Source: Prorocentrum cordatum
Taxonomy: Eukaryota; Sar; Dinophyceae; Prorocentrales; Prorocentraceae
Direction: 5' to 3'
Length of the DNA stretch: 64,000 nt
Assembly: GCA_963575745.1 (NCBI GenBank)
Contig: CAUYUJ010009446.1
Span: 462,498 to 526,497, forward strand
The notes under the pieces were generated by a model. The model was given only the letters and a program-made list of their open reading frames with translations. It had not been told where the DNA came from and made no database searches. This document shows, one piece after another, positions 12,868-21,767 of the stretch (positions within the stretch are counted from its first letter, which is position 1; each line of letters starts with the position of its first letter). Position numbers and translations under genes: made by a program.

Positions 12868-13125
12868 ACTTTAAGGGTAGCTCTTTGGGAGATGTTATAG
12901 TATCGGGAGCATAGCTCGCGCGCCGTTGCCTTGGGCTCAAGGCACGCGCGCCCTATTTGCTCGGACACCGCGAGTGTTCGCTATGTGCTGGAAAGACATC
13001 GATCTTATCCGATCTTATCCGTCCATTCCTCTTACTGAACCACGTCAGTACGAGACCGGACGCTATTTGCCATCCGATGTCTACGGAATCGGATGCTATT
13101 TGAGTTACCAGGCTCACTTTCGACT
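12868..13125 (+). repeat. 5' LTR (258 bp)
   Basis: It begins ACTTTAAGGG and ends TTTCGACT; the usual TG...CA ends are absent. A strong stem lies at about 12918-12953, where GCGCG/CGCGC arms enclose TGCCTTGGGCTCAAGGCA. An ATG at 12983 is in frame with gag, so translation could start in the LTR. Compared with the 3' LTR it lacks a 6-nt segment near 12993. Confidence 0.93.
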
Positions 13126-16100
13126 TGGTAGCGGAGCTGGCGGCACTCTCGTGTGGTCAGCTCTTGCTCTTCTTAGCCTCATACTCTTCGGCACGATCTT
13201 CGTGACCACCTACCACCCTGCGCTATCACTCCCAGTACGTTTACGAGGATCTATCCAAGAGCAAGAAGCGACACGAGAGGTACGACGTCTAGACAACGAT
13301 ATCGGTACCATATACGCTTCATCATTGCGCTATTACCAACCGCTCGGCAACGAGCCAAAAGCGCAATACCTGAAGCATGGGCGGAGAGATCCGCCAGATA
13401 GAGCGCCTCGAAGACTCGACAAGGCGCTACCCCAGCGCGGCAACGCGCCTAATAACCGTCCTTATCTACACAGCCTTGGGCTGGTTATCTTCGCTATCAT
13501 ATGTTTCGCGCTGGGGGCAGCAATCGGACACATGCGTCGTGGAGACAACAGCACCGATGGGCAAACACATGGCCCATATTGGGACCCTCAAGGCAACGTA
13601 CCTTTCCGCGAGTACGTTTATGAGGTCAACGCATGGCTCAACGTCACAAGCGGACGTATGACGCCACAGGCCCAAGCGGCCGCCATACAACGCGGCCTAG
13701 GTGGCCTAGCGAGGACACTCGCCATGAGGGTACCGCCTGACATCATAAATTATGGTGCTGACATCGATGGGGTCCACACCGACCCAGTGACCTACATCAT
13801 GTTCCTCTTAAGCATGAAGTTCGAGCGCCTAGAAGATGAGCGCCAGCTCACTTCCGGCACACAACTCATCGACTTCCACGTGCCTCACGGGGAACGAATC
13901 GATGTCACCCTTACCCGATTCGAAATGGCCCGACTTGAGGCACAGTCGGTGGGATTTGACTTTCCCAACTTCCAACTACTAACCACGATCCTGTTCCGCG
14001 CCTTAGGCGTCGGCAACCAGCGAGCCATGCAACTCTTACAGCCACTCAATCACCAAATGCCCCGAACACAACAACAGTATGATGAGTTACTGGAGAGGAT
14101 GCGTTCGATAGGTCACCTATCTGAACGGTCTCCTGGTAATATAGGATCTGTGTTTGGAAGGGGAAGGGGATCTGGTAGTGGAAATTTCTACACTACCTTG
14201 ACCACTGAAGCCCAGCCTGGGAACGGGCCCTCAAGCATATGGGCCGATGATCCTGGAGAATCCACTGCTCTACTAGCAGGAGATCGATCACAACCAAGCT
14301 GGGCAACCAGCCCTCCTTCTAGAGAACCACAACCACACCGTTCCTTATGGGGTGAATCAAACCCCCTCACCGACGGTGTATCCACCTACTTGGGAGACGA
14401 GGACTTCGACTCCGGCACCGACACAGATACTATATCATCAGACGGTGTTGAAGCTTTAGATTGGTCAGATATTATGAATATGGATAATGACAATCAGCGT
14501 GCTGAACATTTGTTCTGGTTATTACAACAGGCTAAACGGAGGTGGAGGAGGTTCACACGAAAACCAGTGCGTCGTGTTAGGAGGAGGATACGGAGGAGCT
14601 TCAAGGGAAAAGGTAAAGGTAAACGAGGTCGTCGGAGGTTGAACGGACGAGGCATCACGGCATTCCTCCAGAGGCTCTCAGATGAACAACATGATGAGAT
14701 ATTCTTTGGGGGAAAGGGCCGTGGCAAGGGCCGTAGAGAGACCTCAGGAAAAGGCAAGGGTAGGCGGGGAAACCCGCGAGGTAGAGACGGCCAGGTTCTT
14801 AAATGCCATGAGTGCGACAGTACCGACCATCTTGTGCGAGATTGTCCAGCGAAGGGAAATGGAAAGGGCAGGTCGACCGAAGTCCATTTTGGCTCAAGTG
14901 AACCATTCATCGAATATCTGAGCCTCCAGGATTTTGAGGCCATGGAACAGATATTTTACACTTGGGTCAGCTGTATGGACAACGTCGACGAACTCGAGGC
15001 GTATGGTCATGGATTGTACGCGTACTACCTCGAGTACGTCCGCCGGTTCGTTATTGGCAACAACGAGCTCACTCCCGTGGATCACGGTACGCTGGGAAAC
15101 CAGCCTCTTTCTTTCTTCGACTGGATGTTCGGAAACCCAGGTAACATCATGGCTTACGAAAGCAGTGACGAGGACATCACTGTGGAGGCCTCGCCTTCCG
15201 AGGTTGAACGCAACCTCCAACCTCCACCTGAACTCCCGCCTGGAAACAGGCCTACCTATCCCCAAACTAACGAAGAACTAATAGATATGGAATCTCAGGC
15301 GTTCGTTCAAGCTTTCATTGCAGGTGAACCAGAGATCCCATTTGTACCCCCTGGTTCGCTTGCCCCAGGCGAATATGGACCACGTACACTCCTGCGAACC
15401 CTCATGAGGATGCATGAGATACTTATCATCGCATATCCCGAGAGTCAAGAGAACATCGAAGCTGACATCATGATGCTGCAGGATACCGACGCCTGCGGTA
15501 GCTCGGAGTTGCTGTTGGCAGCTTTGACCCTCATTGACAGCGTGCATCCTGAGGACGTGCAGAGACACCTGATATACTCCCGCTGGAGATGGCGGAATGC
15601 TCTTGAAATGGCTATCGCCATGCGCAGTCATGATCTTCCTCCGCCAGGATGGGGTCTCCAGGCGGTGGGACTGTGGCCAAACCATACGGCCATGCGCAAC
15701 ATTGCCGGGCAGCCTGTGCTCGGCAACGAGCCTGAGCCGACAACCGCGCCGCCCACCCCGGGGCAGCCGAGCGACGCACAGACGCCGGCTATGCAGGGGA
15801 ACTTGCCTGCCCCAGCTGCGCCAATGGCCATCACTATTGGCAGTTCTACATCAGAAGAAGAAGAGGGCGATGGTTGCGGGCTAAGCGAGGACGAAGTCAC
15901 AATCCTCATGATGGAAGTCAACGGAGAGGTAGAGGTGGACTTTGATCCCGACGAGCCTGAAGTACCATCACCATCGGCACAAGCGCCATATGCGCCGAGC
16001 TCCAGCCAGCAGGGAAACCTGCCTCATGTGGCCGATCCACCTGTGATCGCACAAGAGCCTCCGCAGGCGCCTCCGCCGGTTACCACTCAGGCTGCTTCGG

Positions 16101-16648
16101 CAGCCTCTTCTGATGAGAATGCTGGAAGGTCTCGTTCCCATCCACGTGTCAGAGGAGAGCCACATCCACAGGCTCGGTTTCCTCGTGAGTGGAGGCAGGC
16201 TGGCCCGAAAGAACACGCCCTCAGGCGAGGAGGCCAGCTGCTTCCGCATAATGACCCAAGACGCCGAAAAGGGGAACACTCGGCCTTCGGCAAGGGCAAC
16301 CCTGCCTATAGGGGCGCTGAGGGTAAGGCTGTCCGCGGAGGCTATCAGCTTGCAACAAACGTCCGCCGCCCTGAAATTGAAGAAGTGCGGACCCAGCTGC
16401 GAAACATCATCGCGGCTCGCAAGCAGTATAGGCCTCAAGCAGCTTGCGGACCTTGTTCCGAGCCGTTCCAGAACCACAGGCCGGGATGCCCCGTTGGCAA
16501 CAATGAAGGTCTGAGCCCCAACAGGGGCAAAACCCCTCATAAAGAGGGACATCCGCCACTTGTCCCGATGACACCGGACGAGATCGCAGAAGTGAATCGT
16601 CGTCTCGGGATCCTGGGCCACTTGGATCCGAAAGAGGAAGAGGAGTAA
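12983..16648 (+). CDS. Gag-like polyprotein segment with CCHC zinc knuckle
   Basis: The open frame enters from the LTR (first in-frame ATG 12983) and ends at TAA 16646-16648. Two hydrophobic segments (about 13150-13203 and 13473-13524) precede a gag core at about 13590-14150. A Lys/Arg/Gly-rich stretch (about 14530-14790) leads into one CX2CX4HX4C knuckle (CHECDSTDHLVRDC, about 14804-14845), the RNA-binding motif of Copia nucleocapsid regions. The rest is an acidic or Pro-rich linker. Eleven canonical hairpins interrupt it as x-G-N-x-P pentapeptides. After the TAA the same frame stays open, so the stop may be a point mutation within a longer polyprotein. The start is uncertain; the hydrophobic segments are unusual for gag. 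Confidence 0.8.
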   Translation: MCWKDIDLIRSYPSIPLTEPRQYETGRYLPSDVYGIGCYLSYQAHFRLGSGAGGTLVWSALALLSLILFGTIFVTTYHPALSLPVRLRGSIQEQEATREVRRLDNDIGTIYASSLRYYQPLGNEPKAQYLKHGRRDPPDRAPRRLDKALPQRGNAPNNRPYLHSLGLVIFAIICFALGAAIGHMRRGDNSTDGQTHGPYWDPQGNVPFREYVYEVNAWLNVTSGRMTPQAQAAAIQRGLGGLARTLAMRVPPDIINYGADIDGVHTDPVTYIMFLLSMKFERLEDERQLTSGTQLIDFHVPHGERIDVTLTRFEMARLEAQSVGFDFPNFQLLTTILFRALGVGNQRAMQLLQPLNHQMPRTQQQYDELLERMRSIGHLSERSPGNIGSVFGRGRGSGSGNFYTTLTTEAQPGNGPSSIWADDPGESTALLAGDRSQPSWATSPPSREPQPHRSLWGESNPLTDGVSTYLGDEDFDSGTDTDTISSDGVEALDWSDIMNMDNDNQRAEHLFWLLQQAKRRWRRFTRKPVRRVRRRIRRSFKGKGKGKRGRRRLNGRGITAFLQRLSDEQHDEIFFGGKGRGKGRRETSGKGKGRRGNPRGRDGQVLKCHECDSTDHLVRDCPAKGNGKGRSTEVHFGSSEPFIEYLSLQDFEAMEQIFYTWVSCMDNVDELEAYGHGLYAYYLEYVRRFVIGNNELTPVDHGTLGNQPLSFFDWMFGNPGNIMAYESSDEDITVEASPSEVERNLQPPPELPPGNRPTYPQTNEELIDMESQAFVQAFIAGEPEIPFVPPGSLAPGEYGPRTLLRTLMRMHEILIIAYPESQENIEADIMMLQDTDACGSSELLLAALTLIDSVHPEDVQRHLIYSRWRWRNALEMAIAMRSHDLPPPGWGLQAVGLWPNHTAMRNIAGQPVLGNEPEPTTAPPTPGQPSDAQTPAMQGNLPAPAAPMAITIGSSTSEEEEGDGCGLSEDEVTILMMEVNGEVEVDFDPDEPEVPSPSAQAPYAPSSSQQGNLPHVADPPVIAQEPPQAPPPVTTQAASAASSDENAGRSRSHPRVRGEPHPQARFPREWRQAGPKEHALRRGGQLLPHNDPRRRKGEHSAFGKGNPAYRGAEGKAVRGGYQLATNVRRPEIEEVRTQLRNIIAARKQYRPQAACGPCSEPFQNHRPGCPVGNNEGLSPNRGKTPHKEGHPPLVPMTPDEIAEVNRRLGILGHLDPKEEEE
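13126..13137 (+). promoter_or_regulatory. Primer-binding site
   Basis: TGGTAGCGGAGC directly abuts the 5' LTR. It starts with TGG, complementary to the CCA end of a tRNA, as expected for priming of minus-strand DNA. It resembles the initiator-tRNA sites of many Copia elements, but the priming tRNA cannot be assigned here. Confidence 0.8.
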
Positions 16649-16681
16649 TCTACCCCGGTTCCAAGGGGAGGACTGGTGCCC

Positions 16682-18901
16682 ATGACCCAGGAAGAGAAAG
16701 ACGCGCTCCTTAGTTTTCCTGGTATGCGAGGAAACTCGCCCGGCGTTTCTAGTCAGTCCCAACAACCAGAACCGACATCCAAGGATGAACAGAAGGCCCA
16801 ACGTGTGGCGGAGGACGAGGAACGCATGAGGATAGCAGACGAACGCGCACGCGAGGCAACTCTCAAGATGTTGGAGGATTCCAAAAGGATTTACATGAAG
16901 GGGGCTAAGAACCCCCCGCTCCCACTACAATCGAAGGCTAAGAGTGAAACTCCAGCACCGAAGTCGTTTTCGGACGTGAGACCGAAAGCACGCTCTGAGG
17001 ATCCTGGGCCAGATGTGCAGATGGAGGCGCCTCGTTCTGAAACTCCGAGATCGCCTATTGGCGCAACTCCAGCACAAGTATCTGAGCCCAAGCAACAACC
17101 TCAGGACCCTGTGGAAGAACGGAGACGCCCGCCTAGTCGTAGCAGTTCCATTGCCAAGAAGGCGGCGGCTTTCGAGCGCACAGGGTATGCCCTTGCGCCA
17201 GCTTCGCCTGTGGCGGCCCGTTCCAAAAGGTCAGACGAAGGTGCTATGTCTAGAGGTAACTGGGTGCCGACGATTAGGAGTAGCGCCAGTCGCGGATCAC
17301 CGCGGGGAAACCCGCCAGGCGCTGCTGCTGCAGCTTCCTCCTCGTCAGGAGCCGCAGCCTCTTCAGCGACAGAGGCTCCTGCGCGGGGAAACCCGCCCGT
17401 GGATCAGCTGCACCACCCAGAGGACACGTCCTTCACCGGTGGGACTCCGAGTGTGATCAGGGATAGACTTGCTCTGCGGAAGCTCCCACCAATACGCTCG
17501 GTGGATGAGGCATTCATGAAGAAATGCAGGCAAGCTAACATCCTTCCTAGATCCAATCACACTCTCAAGCAGCTGAGTAAAGCTCTCAGCAGGATATGCA
17601 GACATGCGCCAGAAAAACCACACAATCCTGTGTGGTACCTGGACTCCTTCGATGATCATGATGGCTGGGTTAACCTCGTGGAGCTCGTGAAGGAGTATCC
17701 GTGGAACACAGGACAATCGAGACACGATGGGTATAATCCAAGATATGACGAGGCCAAAGTCATCAATGAGTACCTATATGCTCGCACGGTTGACCAACTG
17801 GCAGCCATGATGATGGAAGTTGCTCATGTCCGTGAACCAGACGGAGAAGAAAAACAGCGCCTTCAGTTCAAGGTGTTGATGCGGGACTCCGGTGAGCCCG
17901 ATATCTTCATCCGCGCCTCTCAGGGGCATTCATGGACATTGAAAGCTCCATGGTCGCTGTACAACTATATTGTACTGTGCGACCAACCTGCCGGGAGACC
18001 GGCCCCGTGCCCCGAAGTCGCCATGCATGGCACTCGGTGGCATGCCTTCGAAGGCATTATGTGGCACGGCTTGTCCTGTAGACCCGAGCACAACACGAAG
18101 AAACAGGGGACAGGCCGGTCGCACATCCACTTCGTGCCGACGGTCCGCCGTCGCGCCGTGAACAGTGGGTGGGACCCAGACTCAGACATCATCATCTTCG
18201 TAGATTGGCACAAGGCCATGCAAGATGGTATGAAGTTCTGTTGGTCTGATAACGGAGTCCTTTTGTCCGAGGGAAACAACGGCATCATCGAACCGTACTA
18301 CATTTCCCATGTGGAGGACCTGGCCACGGGGAAGCACTGGCACAATCCCGAATACATGGGGGACCGCCGGGCGCGAGTCCCCCCCGCCGTGCTGTCGGCC
18401 CCTGGCAGGTGGGCTGACGTTGGCAGTGCCAGCGTCAAACACCAGTGGTCCCGAGACCAAGAGGGCGTCGACCCTCCCATGGTCTACCTCCACAGGGAGG
18501 TTGGGGACCACTACAGTCCCGCCAGGCTGGGATACCAGCCTGAGGTCCACCAGATCTTCATGATCACCGAGAGTGAGGCCGGGAGCGCGGCTCCAAGCCG
18601 CGCCCCAAGCCAAGGGCCTAGTGCCGTGTCTTGGCAGGCCATCAGCACCTCGGACTTGGACCAGATAGCGGCCGCTCTGAACCCTGAACAGGTGGAGCAA
18701 CTGGCGGATAGGTTATATCAGCAGGACCCCTGGGCTGCAGGCCAGGGAGTAATGTCCGCCATGGCGACGCGAAATCGTCAGGCCATGCAGGGAAACCTGC
18801 CTATAAACGGACTCAGAGCTGAGATGCCTGAGCCGCGGGGAGACCCGCAGACGTTCGGCCGCATCTTTGGAGAGCCTGCTCGATTTGAGCAGGGGGCATG
18901 A
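16682..18901 (+). CDS. RNA 2'-phosphotransferase (Tpt1/KptA-like) segment of the retroelement polyprotein
   Basis: Tpt1/KptA enzymes use NAD+ to remove an internal 2'-phosphate left at RNA splice junctions by certain RNA ligases. About residues 280-560 (17530-18360) match this fold. The N-lobe has LSKALSRICRHAPEK (R-H at 17600-17605) and DDHDGWVNLVELV. The NAD lobe has IRASQGHSW (Arg at 17912), HGTRWHAFEGIMWHGLSC, GRSHIHFVP (Arg at 18116), then DIIIFVDWHKAMQDGMKF and DNGVLLSEGN. The Arg-His-Arg-Arg set that defines the active site is all present. The first 270 residues are a charged, Pro-rich linker with hairpins at 16726, 17302 and 17383. The frame is that of gag and it ends at TGA 18899-18901. 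I know of no Copia element described with this domain. Confidence 0.92.
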   Translation: MTQEEKDALLSFPGMRGNSPGVSSQSQQPEPTSKDEQKAQRVAEDEERMRIADERAREATLKMLEDSKRIYMKGAKNPPLPLQSKAKSETPAPKSFSDVRPKARSEDPGPDVQMEAPRSETPRSPIGATPAQVSEPKQQPQDPVEERRRPPSRSSSIAKKAAAFERTGYALAPASPVAARSKRSDEGAMSRGNWVPTIRSSASRGSPRGNPPGAAAAASSSSGAAASSATEAPARGNPPVDQLHHPEDTSFTGGTPSVIRDRLALRKLPPIRSVDEAFMKKCRQANILPRSNHTLKQLSKALSRICRHAPEKPHNPVWYLDSFDDHDGWVNLVELVKEYPWNTGQSRHDGYNPRYDEAKVINEYLYARTVDQLAAMMMEVAHVREPDGEEKQRLQFKVLMRDSGEPDIFIRASQGHSWTLKAPWSLYNYIVLCDQPAGRPAPCPEVAMHGTRWHAFEGIMWHGLSCRPEHNTKKQGTGRSHIHFVPTVRRRAVNSGWDPDSDIIIFVDWHKAMQDGMKFCWSDNGVLLSEGNNGIIEPYYISHVEDLATGKHWHNPEYMGDRRARVPPAVLSAPGRWADVGSASVKHQWSRDQEGVDPPMVYLHREVGDHYSPARLGYQPEVHQIFMITESEAGSAAPSRAPSQGPSAVSWQAISTSDLDQIAAALNPEQVEQLADRLYQQDPWAAGQGVMSAMATRNRQAMQGNLPINGLRAEMPEPRGDPQTFGRIFGEPARFEQGA

Positions 18902-18916
18902 CACACACCGAGGGGC

Positions 18917-19605
18917 ATGACTCCAATGGCTACACCACCTGCACAGTCTCCGTTCGGGACTCCTGGCCGCCCTGCCACAAACGGCACCCTCATGGAGAGG
19001 ATTGCTGCGGCTAGGGCTGAGCATGGCACAGCTCTCCTGAACATGATGCCGCCCGGCACTCCAACGAGTCAGCAGGGAAACCTGCCCGGCACCCCAAGCC
19101 ATCATCGGCCGTTTGCTGGACAAACCACAGTAGCTGGTGTGCCTGATGACTACCGTGCAAGAGTGGCGGCCGCTGTGCAGCAGGTGCAGAGCCATAATCT
19201 GCCTCACCCAAGTGGTCAGAGGTGGAGGCCGGCCTGGTCCTGGGAGCCTGAGGGTCCCAACCCAAGGGATCCTGCTCGGCAGCGAGCCTTCGTCCCAGCG
19301 TTCAATGCTCACCCGAGCATGGCCCAGGGCCAGAGGCCACCGCCAGCACACATGAATCCGCCATTGTACCCTGATGGGTCCAGAGTTCCGAACAAGTTTG
19401 TTCGCGAATTGGCGGATCAGCTTCACAGCCTCACTAACGTTCGCTGCAGTGACCAATCTATGTATCCTCACATGGCCTTTATGCCTTCACCGACGACGCC
19501 AGATGTTGCTGTCCAGCCCACTGCCCATTCGATATCGTCGGGCAGTAGGGGCGTTCCTGATTATATCAGGCAGACATACCACAGGCATGCTTCAGGCGAA
19601 GGCAG
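18917..19605 (+). pseudogene. Polyprotein linker between Tpt1 and RING segments
   Basis: The frame of gag and Tpt1 resumes with an ATG 16 nt after the TGA and reads Pro/Ala/Gly-rich sequence without a recognisable domain. The coding signal then moves to another frame near 19605. A hairpin encoding QGNLP lies at 19072. I read this as linker sequence of one original polyprotein. Confidence 0.55.
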
Positions 19606-19608
19606 GCC

Positions 19609-20276
19609 GTGCAGAGCGTACGAGATCATTCACGTGCAGCTGCACTTGAGGTTGCGAGAAACAGAGGCTCACCTTTGCGAGGAAACTCGCCCGCTGCGAC
19701 TCCTACCACCTCCGTGCCAAATGCCGGAGTGCCGGAGGTGCTGGATCCAATAGGGACTCCCCCAGCTGCCTTCATGCCCTCCGAGACGGTATTGGAGAGA
19801 CAGCGACGGGTATATCCCAGAGCAGCAGATGTAGAGGTTTTCACTGGGATGGAAGATACCTGCGCGGTATGCCTCGAAGAATTTCAGCCCAGGGAAAGTG
19901 TTTACCGTTTAAGGTGTAATCACGTGTTCCATGAGGGGTGCTGGAATTCAAACGTGGTGGGCCATGTCACAAATCAGCGCGAGGGAGATCCTCAGCAGCC
20001 ACCGTGTGCTATCTGCCGAGCACCTGGCATCATAGCGTCATCGTTCCCGCGGACCGGCTCCTTCATTCAGACTCCTGAGCAAGCAGCGAGGGAGCTGCGG
20101 GAGTTGAGGAGCATGGTGGAGGAGATGACGGCCAGGATGCTAGATAGGCAGACAGCTCAGCCCCAACAGCAGGGAAACCTGCCAGAGGAGGTGAGGCCGC
20201 CTATGGAGACGGGATACTTCGATCAGCTCATCCCGATGACGGCGCCTCAGCAGGGAAACCTGCCAATACTCCTCAG
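19609..20276 (+). CDS. RING-H2 finger segment of the retroelement polyprotein
   Basis: RING-H2 fingers bind two zinc ions and usually recruit E2 enzymes for ubiquitin transfer. Here CAVC (19861-19872), CNHVFHEGC (about 19915-19941) and CAIC (about 20003-20014) give the C-C-C-H-H-C-C-C order with a long loop before the last pair, following FTGMEDT. A short helical segment (EQAARELRELRSMVEEMTAR) follows, then two hairpins encoding QGNLP at 20169 and 20250. The frame differs from that of Tpt1 and changes again near 20276, so the segment was probably part of a single polyprotein now frameshifted. Ubiquitin-ligase activity is inferred from the motif only. Confidence 0.85.
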
Positions 20277-21767
20277 ATGTCTCCCCAGAGTGGGGGTGGG
20301 ACTGAGATGGCACTGGACCCTGACCAGCTGCGTGAGTTGCGTGTTCGGCACTTCCAGAATCAGATGGATAATGCGCACACAACATTTATGCTGGATGCCG
20401 ACAATCCTGAGACTGATAGTCCGTCGTTTGACATATCAGACCCCTCAGTGGCAACAGCAGCAACGGCAGCCAGGGCCGTCAATATCACAGCGACGAACGA
20501 GGAGTTCGAGGAGTGGCTGCAATACAGGGATCACCTCACGAATGAGGGGCTGCAGGATATTGCCCTTCACTCGTATCTGACGCTGATGAGACGCACGACC
20601 CGCGAGCAGTATAAGAGCATACGTGACGAGTATGCCAACTGGCGGGAGGAGCGCGGCGATCACGTCCAGCACGTGTCGTACTTCCAGTACATCGACCTGG
20701 TGCGTATGGCCGAAGGCAGGCCGTATGCCAGCGTCATGCGGGGCAACCCGCCAGGGAGTGCGACCGACTCGCGGGGAAACCCGCCTGAAGGCACAGCCGA
20801 CACTTCAGAAACTGTGCACATCAAGCAGCCGAGTAAGACGTTCCTGGACGATGGTGGAAATTCCATCCTCATCGATGTAGGCTCGAAGATCAACATCATG
20901 GGCGAGAACACGAGCCGCAAGTTCGTCCAGGCTGCTGAGTCACACGGCCGTACTTGTACATTCGAGCCCCGCTCTCGTTTGAATATCAACGGAGTGGGAG
21001 AAGGGTCGGCCCCAGCGGATACCGTAGGCACATTCAGTATTGCCTGCGAGTACCAGGGGTCGACCCAGCTCGATTCATATAAGACGAACATTGTGTCAGG
21101 CTGTGGTAAAGATCTGCCAGCCATCCTAGGCCTCGATAGTATGCAGGACAAACGCACGATCATCGTGCTTGAACGAGGCCAGGAGAAGCTGATATTCCCT
21201 GGAAAGGGGCAGGTCAAAATGGAGCTCCCCGAGGGCTCCAAGATCATGCCGACGACGAAGTTGCCGTCAGGGCATCTGTCGATCAGGTGTGATCGTTTTG
21301 GAGCTGCGGGGCAACCCGCCTCGAGCTCAAGCAGCACGTCATTCCAGACGGTGCTGACGGGCGAGCCGACCCCGGCGCAGGAGCGCGAGCAATTGCAGGG
21401 AAACCTGCCTCAGGGGTTGATGGAGACGCTCGCCAAGGCCACTATGCGAGGCGACAACATCGACGATCTTGAATCGTTCGATTGCTTCGTTGCCAGGACA
21501 CTGGCCCAGCATGGTGGAAGTGTACCCATGGACGCTGCACGGTCCCGCCGGAAGATAGTAATGGGGTACACTAACCGTGAGCTGCAGACGGTCAGCGACG
21601 CTAGGTCCAAAGGCGTGCTGAAACAGCTGATGGATAATCCATCCATGCTGACAACATTTGCGGAGCAATCCGCCTCTGAGGCCACAGCGCGCTGCAGCGC
21701 TGAGCTACAGCATCTGAGGGGAGCCCAGATGCTGGCAGACATTGCAGGCACATCTTCTTTATCTTGA
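20277..21767 (+). CDS. Aspartic protease-like segment of the retroelement polyprotein
   Basis: After a hydrophilic N-terminal part, residues about 185-330 form a retropepsin-like domain. ILIDVGSKINIMG (about 20867-20905) sits where the catalytic D-S/T-G loop is expected, here D-V-G, followed by hydrophobic strands and a second conserved stretch DLPAILGLDSM. Such proteases cleave the Gag-Pol polyprotein. The Val in the triad is atypical and could mean loss of activity. Seven hairpins lie in this segment or at its edge (20738, 20771, 21306, 21395, 21660 and, after the stop, 21838 and 21865). The frame ends at TGA 21765-21767 but continues open beyond it. Confidence 0.7.
   Translation: MSPQSGGGTEMALDPDQLRELRVRHFQNQMDNAHTTFMLDADNPETDSPSFDISDPSVATAATAARAVNITATNEEFEEWLQYRDHLTNEGLQDIALHSYLTLMRRTTREQYKSIRDEYANWREERGDHVQHVSYFQYIDLVRMAEGRPYASVMRGNPPGSATDSRGNPPEGTADTSETVHIKQPSKTFLDDGGNSILIDVGSKINIMGENTSRKFVQAAESHGRTCTFEPRSRLNINGVGEGSAPADTVGTFSIACEYQGSTQLDSYKTNIVSGCGKDLPAILGLDSMQDKRTIIVLERGQEKLIFPGKGQVKMELPEGSKIMPTTKLPSGHLSIRCDRFGAAGQPASSSSSTSFQTVLTGEPTPAQEREQLQGNLPQGLMETLAKATMRGDNIDDLESFDCFVARTLAQHGGSVPMDAARSRRKIVMGYTNRELQTVSDARSKGVLKQLMDNPSMLTTFAEQSASEATARCSAELQHLRGAQMLADIAGTSSLS

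Noticed and set aside
15200-15217. GAGGTTG-AACG-CAACCTC as another member of the hairpin family
   Set aside because: The loop is not GNRA and the GC...GC-C frame is missing; it may be a chance stem.
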